A stretch of DNA of 18,610 nucleotides from Acidobacteriota bacterium (lineage in GTDB: Bacteria; Acidobacteriota; UBA6911; JACQSX01). A program made the position numbers and the translations under genes. How positions within the stretch are numbered: the first letter of the stretch is position 1; the number at the start of each line of letters is the position of its first letter. Location: the NCBI GenBank assembly GCA_016199665.1, contig JACQGG010000141.1, positions 1-18,610 of the forward strand, written 5' to 3'. The notes below the pieces were generated by a model. The model was not told the DNA's origin. It made no database searches and saw only the letters and a program-made list of their open reading frames with translations. Positions 13,766 to 18,610 of this stretch are shown in pieces.

Positions 13766-15178
13766 ATGACTTCTCCGCCGGACAAGTTCCAAGATCACTG
13801 CGGACTCTTCGGAGTTACCAACCACCCGGAAGCGGCGCGCAACGTCTACCTGGGTCTTTACGCCTTGCAGCATCGGGGACAGGAATCCGCCGGCATCGTC
13901 ACCTCCGACGGCCAGCGCCTGCACCTGGAAAAAGGGATGGGCCTCGTGGCCGATGTTTTCGACGAGCGGAGACTGGCGCGCCTTGGCGGACCGCACGCCA
14001 CCGGTCATGTCCGATATTCCACCGCGGGAGCGAGTTTTCTGCTGAACGCGCAGCCGATCTTGATTAATGGCTGGCGCGGCCAGATCGCTCTTTCCCACAA
14101 CGGAAATCTGGTGAACGCCGCGGAACTGCGTTTTCAACTGGAGAACGATGGTTCGATTTTTCAGACCACGTCGGACACCGAGGTGATACTGCATCTGATT
14201 GCGCGATCGCGAAAGGAGACGTTTGAAGAAGCGCTGATGGAAGCTCTGCTGGCGGTTCGCGGCGCCTACTCTCTGCTGGTGCAGACGCCGGCCAAGATCT
14301 TCGCGGTGCGCGACCCCAACGGATTTCGTCCCCTCAGCATCGGCAGGCTGGGCGAGAGTTGGGTCTTCTCGTCGGAAACCTGCGCGCTGGACCTGATCGG
14401 CGCCACGCACGTGCGCGACGTGGAATGCGGCGAGATCGTCAAGTGGAGCCCTGCCAGCGATGCTCTGGAATCCACCATGATTCCGCAGCTGGTCAAGCCA
14501 TCCCAGTGCATCTTCGAGCACGTTTATTTTGCGCGCCCCGACAGCGTCGTCTTCGGCAAAGGGGTCAACAGCAGCCGCTACCAGATGGGGCGGATCCTGG
14601 CGGAGGAAGGGCCGGTGGCCGCCGATCTTGTGGTTCCGGTCCCCGACTCGGGACTGCCGGCGGCCATTGGGTTTTCCGACGCCTCCGGCATACCGTTCAA
14701 GTTCGGTTTGATTCGAAATCATTACGTCGGCCGCACGTTCATCGAACCGAAGCAGGCGATCCGCCACTTCGGCGTTAAAATCAAACTGAACCCGGTGGCG
14801 GAGATTCTCCGAGGCCAGCGAGTCGTTCTGATTGACGATTCCATCGTTCGCGGGACCACCAGCAAGAAGATCGTGGAAATGGTGCGCGCCGCCGGGGCGC
14901 GGGAGGTCCATGTGCGCATCAGCTCGCCGCCCACCATCTCTCCCTGCTATTTTGGAATCGACACTCCGACTAAGAATGAATTGATTGCTTCCAGCCATAG
15001 TGTTGCCCAAATTCAGGAATTTTTGCGCTCCGATTCCCTCTACTTTCTGAGCCAGGACGGTCTGAGGCGGGCCGTAGGGGACCGAAGCAACTTTTGCACC
15101 GCCTGCTTTACTGAGAAGTATCCGATCCCAATCGAGGCGGATCGCAGCCAGCTCGACCTGTTCCGCAAGGAAACCTGA
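13766..15178 (+). CDS. purF: Amidophosphoribosyltransferase PurF, iron-sulfur type
   Basis: A 470-residue enzyme for the first committed step of purine synthesis: PRPP plus glutamine gives phosphoribosylamine. The N-terminal Ntn-hydrolase domain begins at C12 in DHCGLFGV after an 11-residue propeptide, the same position as in B. subtilis PurF. LYALQHRGQESAG (31-43) and LSHNGNLVN (109-117) follow. The PRPP loop is VVLIDDSIVRGTTS (353-366). C248, C394, C444 and C447 (SNFCTACF) fit the four ligands of the structural 4Fe-4S cluster of the Bacillus-type enzyme. I chose ATG at 13766, one base after the purL stop; ATG at 13748 is an in-frame alternative. Confidence 0.97.
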   Translation: MTSPPDKFQDHCGLFGVTNHPEAARNVYLGLYALQHRGQESAGIVTSDGQRLHLEKGMGLVADVFDERRLARLGGPHATGHVRYSTAGASFLLNAQPILINGWRGQIALSHNGNLVNAAELRFQLENDGSIFQTTSDTEVILHLIARSRKETFEEALMEALLAVRGAYSLLVQTPAKIFAVRDPNGFRPLSIGRLGESWVFSSETCALDLIGATHVRDVECGEIVKWSPASDALESTMIPQLVKPSQCIFEHVYFARPDSVVFGKGVNSSRYQMGRILAEEGPVAADLVVPVPDSGLPAAIGFSDASGIPFKFGLIRNHYVGRTFIEPKQAIRHFGVKIKLNPVAEILRGQRVVLIDDSIVRGTTSKKIVEMVRAAGAREVHVRISSPPTISPCYFGIDTPTKNELIASSHSVAQIQEFLRSDSLYFLSQDGLRRAVGDRSNFCTACFTEKYPIPIEADRSQLDLFRKET

Positions 15179-15181
15179 CCC

Positions 15182-16213
15182 ATGGGAGCGTCCATCACTT
15201 ATGCAGCCGCCGGCGTCAGCATCGAGCGCGCCAACCGGGCCAAGGCAAGCATCCGGCAACTCGCCCGCGGCACTTTCAATCGGCAGGTACTGTCGGAGAT
15301 CGGCTCTTTTGGCGGCTTGTTTCGGCTTTCCGGCGTGAGCGACCCGGTGCTCGTCTCCAGCATTGATGGAGTCGGAACGAAGCTCAAGGTCGCAGTTGCA
15401 GCCGGCCGTCACCGAACGGTCGGCTACGACCTTGTCTGTCACTGCGTCAACGACATCCTGGTGCAGGGAGCGAGGCCGCTGTTTTTCCTTGACTATCTCG
15501 CCATGGGCCGCCTGGATCCCGGGGTCGTCAGGGACATCGTCTCGGGTGTGGCCAAGGCGTGCCGTGAAAATCACTGCGCTCTGATTGGCGGCGAAACCGC
15601 GGAGATGCCGGGCGTATACCGCGGGCACGACTATGATCTGGCCGGCTGCATCGTCGGAGTGGTGGAACGCGCCAGAATCCTGGACGGATCCGCGGTGCGC
15701 GCAGGCGACTTCATTTATGGCCTGCGGTCTTGGGGGCTGCACACCAACGGCTATTCGCTGGCCCGCACCATCTTCTTTGAGCGCTTGAAGCTGACGCCGG
15801 ACACTCCGGTTCCGCAACTGCGCATGACGGTAGGGCGAGCGTTGTTGCAGCGGCACAAATGCTATCTGGACGATCTGTGGCCTTTGATCCGGCGCAGCGC
15901 AATCCATGGGTTGGCCCACATTACCGGAGGCGGAATCACCGGGAATGTTCCCCGCATCCTGCCCGCCGGCCTGAGCGCCCGTATTTTGCGCAATTCGTGG
16001 ACTCCGCTGCCGGTTTTTTCCTTTATCCAGCAGCAGGGCGACGTTTCATCCGAGGAGATGTATCGGACTTTCAATATGGGGATCGGCATGGTCGTGGTCG
16101 TTCCTCCTTCCCACCGCGATGTCGTGGAAAAGTTCTGGCGCTCCCGAAATACAAGGTTCTACCGCGTGGGAGAGATTGTTTTTTCGCGCAGATCGGCCGT
16201 GGAGTACGGGTAG
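15182..16213 (+). CDS. purM: Phosphoribosylformylglycinamidine cyclo-ligase PurM (AIR synthetase)
   Basis: A 343-residue ATP-dependent enzyme that closes the imidazole ring, making AIR from FGAM, the product of PurSQL. Signature segments: ITYAAAGVSIERAN (5-18), SSIDGVGTKLKVA (59-71), YDLVCHCVNDILVQGARPLF (82-101), the GGETAEMPGVY loop (136-146), GLHTNGYSLAR (185-195) and AHITGGGITGNVPR. Length is typical. The ATG stands three bases beyond the purF stop, in line with one operon. Confidence 0.96.
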   Translation: MGASITYAAAGVSIERANRAKASIRQLARGTFNRQVLSEIGSFGGLFRLSGVSDPVLVSSIDGVGTKLKVAVAAGRHRTVGYDLVCHCVNDILVQGARPLFFLDYLAMGRLDPGVVRDIVSGVAKACRENHCALIGGETAEMPGVYRGHDYDLAGCIVGVVERARILDGSAVRAGDFIYGLRSWGLHTNGYSLARTIFFERLKLTPDTPVPQLRMTVGRALLQRHKCYLDDLWPLIRRSAIHGLAHITGGGITGNVPRILPAGLSARILRNSWTPLPVFSFIQQQGDVSSEEMYRTFNMGIGMVVVVPPSHRDVVEKFWRSRNTRFYRVGEIVFSRRSAVEYG

Positions 16214-16256
16214 TGTCTGCCGCGCATGCGTTGAACTGCTTCTGCCCTCTCAAGCC

Positions 16257-16862
16257 ATGATTCTCGGGATTCTACTCTCCGGGCGCGGGTCCAACTTCGC
16301 TTCCATCGCGGAGAACGTGCTGACCGGGAAGCTGCCCTGTGAGATCGGCTGCGTGATCAGCAATGTGGCCGCGGCTCCCGGCCTGGAACGCGCGCGGCAG
16401 TGGGGTTTGAATGCCTACTTCCTGGACTCGAAGGGGAAGGAGCGCGCGGCCTTTGACGCCGAAGTGACCCAAAAACTTCGCAGCCACGCAGTGGACTATG
16501 TCTGCCTGGCGGGCTACATGCGGCTGCTCAGCCCGGAGTTTGTCAGCGCGTTTCCCAACCGGATTCTGAATATTCACCCATCGCTTCTGCCCGCGTTTCC
16601 TGGGCTGCATTCGCAGCGCCAAGCGCTGGAGTACGGGGTTCGATACTCGGGTTGCACCGTCCACTTCGTTGACGCCGGACTGGACACGGGACCGATTATT
16701 CTCCAGGTCGTCGTTCCCGTGCTGCCCGACGATGATGAAGAGTCATTATCGGCCCGTATCCTCAGGGAAGAGCACCGAATCTATTCGGAGGCGATTCGGC
16801 TTATCGCCGAAGGCAGGGTAGAGGTGGAGGGGCGCTGCGTCCGGATTCGCAGTGGCAAATAA
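16257..16862 (+). CDS. purN: Phosphoribosylglycinamide formyltransferase PurN
   Basis: A 201-residue enzyme that transfers a formyl group from 10-formyltetrahydrofolate to GAR. The start region reads MILGILLSGRGSNFASI, with GRGSN (9-13) binding the substrate phosphate. The catalytic trio N105, H107 and D143 is present in ILNIHPSLLPAFPGLH and HFVDAGLDTGPII. The frame is open upstream into purM, but the homology starts at the ATG at 16257, 43 bases past the purM stop; no good ribosome site is visible. It is the last pur gene here; purH and purD, which often follow, are not in the window. Confidence 0.96.
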   Translation: MILGILLSGRGSNFASIAENVLTGKLPCEIGCVISNVAAAPGLERARQWGLNAYFLDSKGKERAAFDAEVTQKLRSHAVDYVCLAGYMRLLSPEFVSAFPNRILNIHPSLLPAFPGLHSQRQALEYGVRYSGCTVHFVDAGLDTGPIILQVVVPVLPDDDEESLSARILREEHRIYSEAIRLIAEGRVEVEGRCVRIRSGK

Positions 16863-16863
16863 T

Positions 16864-16933
16864 GGGGACAGACGCCAAATTGTTTCCAGCTTGAGCCTGA
16901 AATTTTGAGCCGGAGAATTTGGAGTCTGTCCCC
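16864..16933. repeat. REP-like palindrome between purN and tyrS
   Basis: GGGGACAGACGCCAAATT (16864-16881) and AATTTGGAGTCTGTCCCC (16916-16933) are complementary at 17 of 18 positions, with 34 bases between. GGGGACAGAC/GTCTGTCCCC ends are typical of repeats I associate with REP-type elements mobilised by IS200-like REP-associated tyrosine transposases. It starts two bases after the purN stop, so it may also protect the 3' end of the purine transcript or terminate it. Confidence 0.7.
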
Positions 16934-16954
16934 GCTCCATTACAATACGCCAGC

Positions 16955-18160
16955 ATGAAACCCGTTCGAGAGCAGTTTGACACCCTGCGCAAGGGCGCTG
17001 TGGACATTATCTCCACCGCCGAGATGTTGGCCAAGCTGGAGGATTCGGTGCAGCGGCACCGTCCGCTGACTGTCAAGGTTGGGTTTGACCCCACGGCGCC
17101 GGATCTGCACCTGGGGCACACCGTGCTGCTTCGGAAAATGAAGCACTTTCAGGATTTGGGACACCGCGTCGTCTTCCTGATCGGCGACTTTACGGGATTG
17201 ATCGGCGATCCCACCGGGCGGTCCAGAACGCGACCGCCCCTTTCCGCGGAACAAATTGCCGAAAACGCGGAGACCTACAAACGGCAGGTTTTCAAGATCC
17301 TGGATCCGGTTCAGACGGTGGTGGATTTTAACAGCCGCTGGCTCGGCGCCATGACAAGCCAGGAATGGATCAGGCTGTGCGCCAGGTATACGGTCGCGGC
17401 GATGCTGAAACGCGATGACTTTTCCCGACGCTACCAGACGGAACAACCTATCAGCATCCATGAACTCCTCTACCCGCTGGCCCAGGCCTATGACAGTGTG
17501 GTGCTGAAGGCGGACTTCGAATTGGGCGGGACGGACCAGAAATTCAACCTTCTGGTCGGCCGGGACATCCAGCGCGAATTCGGGATGGAACCGCAGGTAA
17601 TCCTGACCCTGCCGATCCTGGAAGGGCTGGACGGCGTTGAGAAAATGAGCAAGTCGCTGAACAACTTTGTCTCCATCCAAGAGGATCCCAGGACAATGTA
17701 CGGCAAGATCATGTCGATTTCCGATCCGCTGATGTTCCGTTACTACGAGCTGTTGACAGACTGCGCGGGCGCCGAACTGGACCAAATGCGCCGCGGCGTG
17801 GAGTCCGGACGGTTGCACCCCATGGATCTGAAGCGAAAGCTGGCAGAGCAAATCGTGTCGGACTTTCACGGCCTGCCTGCCGCCCGGGCGGCGGCCGAGT
17901 CCTTCACGCGGGAGTTTCAGCAAGGGGAGATTCCTGACTCAATTAAGGAGTTTTTCTTCCGAACCGGGCCGGTTCCGCTCACCGACATCTTGACTGAATC
18001 TTCGCTGGCCGAGTCCAAGAGCGACGCGCGCCGCCTGATTCAGGCGGGCGCCGTGTCCGTCGATCAGCACAAAGCCACCGACGTGACGCTCAAACTGCCG
18101 AGTGGCAGCTATGTGATCCGCTGCGGCAAGCTGCGCTGGGCTCGCGTCAGCGTGGGCTGA
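16955..18160 (+). CDS. tyrS: Tyrosyl-tRNA synthetase
   Basis: A 401-residue class I aminoacyl-tRNA synthetase that charges tRNA-Tyr. Key marks: KVGFDPTAPDLHLGHTVLLR (41-60), containing the HIGH-type HLGH (52-55); FLIGDFTGLIGDPTGRS (74-90); QAYDSVVLKADFELGGTDQ (177-195), lining the tyrosine pocket; and the KMSKS loop (230-234). An S4 RNA-binding domain follows at about 340-401 (SDARRLIQAGAVSVD). This arrangement is the TyrZ-like long subfamily. I chose ATG at 16955; the frame is open back to 16919, but that part lies within the REP-like element. It probably has its own promoter in or near the REP region, which I could not identify. Confidence 0.96.
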   Translation: MKPVREQFDTLRKGAVDIISTAEMLAKLEDSVQRHRPLTVKVGFDPTAPDLHLGHTVLLRKMKHFQDLGHRVVFLIGDFTGLIGDPTGRSRTRPPLSAEQIAENAETYKRQVFKILDPVQTVVDFNSRWLGAMTSQEWIRLCARYTVAAMLKRDDFSRRYQTEQPISIHELLYPLAQAYDSVVLKADFELGGTDQKFNLLVGRDIQREFGMEPQVILTLPILEGLDGVEKMSKSLNNFVSIQEDPRTMYGKIMSISDPLMFRYYELLTDCAGAELDQMRRGVESGRLHPMDLKRKLAEQIVSDFHGLPAARAAAESFTREFQQGEIPDSIKEFFFRTGPVPLTDILTESSLAESKSDARRLIQAGAVSVDQHKATDVTLKLPSGSYVIRCGKLRWARVSVG

Positions 18161-18247
18161 CTTTGCAACTAAACGGGTCGCGCCACATCTCTGTTGGAGA
18201 GGCCGCCAGGGCGATTTCAAGGGGTCGCGGAATAATAAACTTGGACA

Positions 18248-18276
18248 TTGACATCTGTGCCTGAGCCGGCTAAGAT
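18248..18276 (+). promoter_or_regulatory. rRNA operon promoter (sigma-70 type)
   Basis: A perfect TTGACA -35 box (18248-18253) is followed 17 bases later by TAAGAT (18271-18276) as the -10 box. The A/T-rich AATAATAAAC directly upstream could act as an UP element. Transcription would begin near 18283, about 263 bases before mature 16S. Confidence 0.8.
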
Positions 18277-18289
18277 AAAAGATTCCAAT

Positions 18290-18301
18290 AGTTCTTTGAC
18301 A
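18290..18301 (+). promoter_or_regulatory. boxA-like rRNA antitermination element
   Basis: AGTTCTTTGACA, just after the expected transcription start, matches the TGYTCTTTRACA form of rrn boxA elements bound by NusB/NusE. The TTGACA inside it could be mistaken for a second -35 box, but no good -10 box follows. Confidence 0.65.
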
Positions 18302-18319
18302 AATTAGATAGTGCGAGCC

Positions 18320-18341
18320 AGATAAGCGTCAAAGCTTATCT
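18320..18341 (+). promoter_or_regulatory. Leader hairpin after boxA
   Basis: AGATAAGC (18320-18327) and GCTTATCT (18334-18341) pair perfectly across the six-base loop GTCAAA. Its place next to boxA in the rrn leader suggests a part in antitermination or early rRNA folding. Confidence 0.55.
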
Positions 18342-18431
18342 CCTGAAGATTCCACTTTAAGTAGAACCTTCGGATCAATCACAAAGCGGGGACTGCGGGG
18401 CTGCCGGCTGTGTTTCTTCGGCAGTTTCCCT

Positions 18432-18453
18432 GGTCTTCCGGTCCGGTCTTCCG
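18432..18453 (+). repeat. Direct repeat in the rRNA leader
   Basis: GGTCTTCCG occurs at 18432-18440 and 18445-18453, inside the loop closed by CCTGG (18429-18433) and CCAGG (18454-18458). No function is apparent. Confidence 0.4.
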
Positions 18454-18545
18454 CCAGGAAGGCCGGGTTTCAATGCATCTTGGGCTTCCGGGCAATTCGA
18501 GTAACCGCAGTAACTTGCGGGCAAAAGGTGCCTGGAAGAAAAGTT

Positions 18546-18610
<65 letters not shown>

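Larger units (their letters stand above)
18161..18545 (+). other. rRNA operon promoter and leader region
   Basis: These 385 bases between tyrS and the 16S gene contain no supported coding sequence. In order they hold a GGGTCGCG direct repeat (18176-18183, 18222-18229), an A/T-rich patch (about 18229-18242), a sigma-70 promoter (18248-18276), a boxA-like element (18290-18301), an eight-base-pair hairpin (18320-18341), and a GC-rich leader with a paired CCTGG/CCAGG segment (18429-18458) that may belong to the 16S processing stem. Confidence 0.7.

Noticed and set aside
13544..15919. A very long minus-strand open frame opposite purL, purF and purM
   Set aside because: It is antisense to three certain genes, has His/Gln/Arg-rich composition typical of a GC-rich shadow frame, and shows no recognisable domain.
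16919..16954. Upstream start for tyrosyl-tRNA synthetase
   Set aside because: The added codons fall in the right arm of the REP-like palindrome and are not part of the family's conserved N-terminus.
18296..18324. Second rrn promoter starting at TTGACA (18296)
   Set aside because: No acceptable -10 box lies 16-18 bases downstream, and the surrounding AGTTCTTTGACA fits boxA better.

Overview
The window is GC-rich and gene-dense, and looks like the chromosome of a free-living bacterium. The last 65 bases are the 5' end of a 16S rRNA gene. Its opening (27F-site, then AATCAACGCTGGCGGCGTGC) is what I would expect from Acidobacteriota. Gene content agrees without proving it: an ECF sigma factor with an Ig/FN3-like anti-sigma factor, an ActP-type symporter with its DUF485 partner, and tracts of short degenerate repeats between genes. 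I treat the phylum as a moderately confident inference.

Layout. (1) 91-1417, minus strand: an ECF sigma factor overlapping a zinc-finger, membrane-anchored anti-sigma factor. (2) 1418-2077: a gene-poor, repeat-bearing spacer. (3) 2078-5906, plus strand: an AlaC-like aminotransferase, a DUF485 membrane protein, an ActP-like sodium/solute symporter and a small SnoaL/NTF2-fold protein. (4) 5995-7946, minus strand: ruvA and ruvB, separated by an unusually long 326-base repeat-filled spacer; a short frame upstream of ruvA may be a relic of a resolvase gene. (5) 8288-10470, plus strand: a bacterial microcompartment (BMC) module with a class II aldolase, one hexameric BMC-H shell protein closely resembling PduA, and three different pentameric BMC-P (EutN/CcmL) vertex proteins. 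(6) 10472-16862, plus strand: purS, purQ, purL, purF, purM and purN, in a Bacillus-like order, with purS starting one base after the last BMC-P stop codon. (7) 16955-18160: tyrS, preceded by a REP-like palindrome. (8) 18161-18610: an rRNA operon leader with a good sigma-70 promoter, a boxA antitermination element, a hairpin and the 16S start.

How the parts fit together. The pur genes encode FGAM synthase as a three-part complex (PurS, PurQ, small PurL) plus the first (PurF), AIR-forming (PurM) and GAR-formylating (PurN) steps of de novo IMP synthesis. The BMC module provides facets and vertices for a shell and one likely cargo enzyme. That aldolase would split a sugar phosphate such as fuculose- or rhamnulose-1-phosphate to DHAP plus an aldehyde. 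The downstream core enzymes (aldehyde dehydrogenase, phosphotransacylase, alcohol or lactate dehydrogenase) are absent here, so the locus is either a satellite of a larger BMC locus elsewhere or a reduced or new type. The most notable feature is the fusion of this shell module to the head of a purine biosynthesis operon, together with a candidate C-terminal encapsulation peptide on the aldolase.
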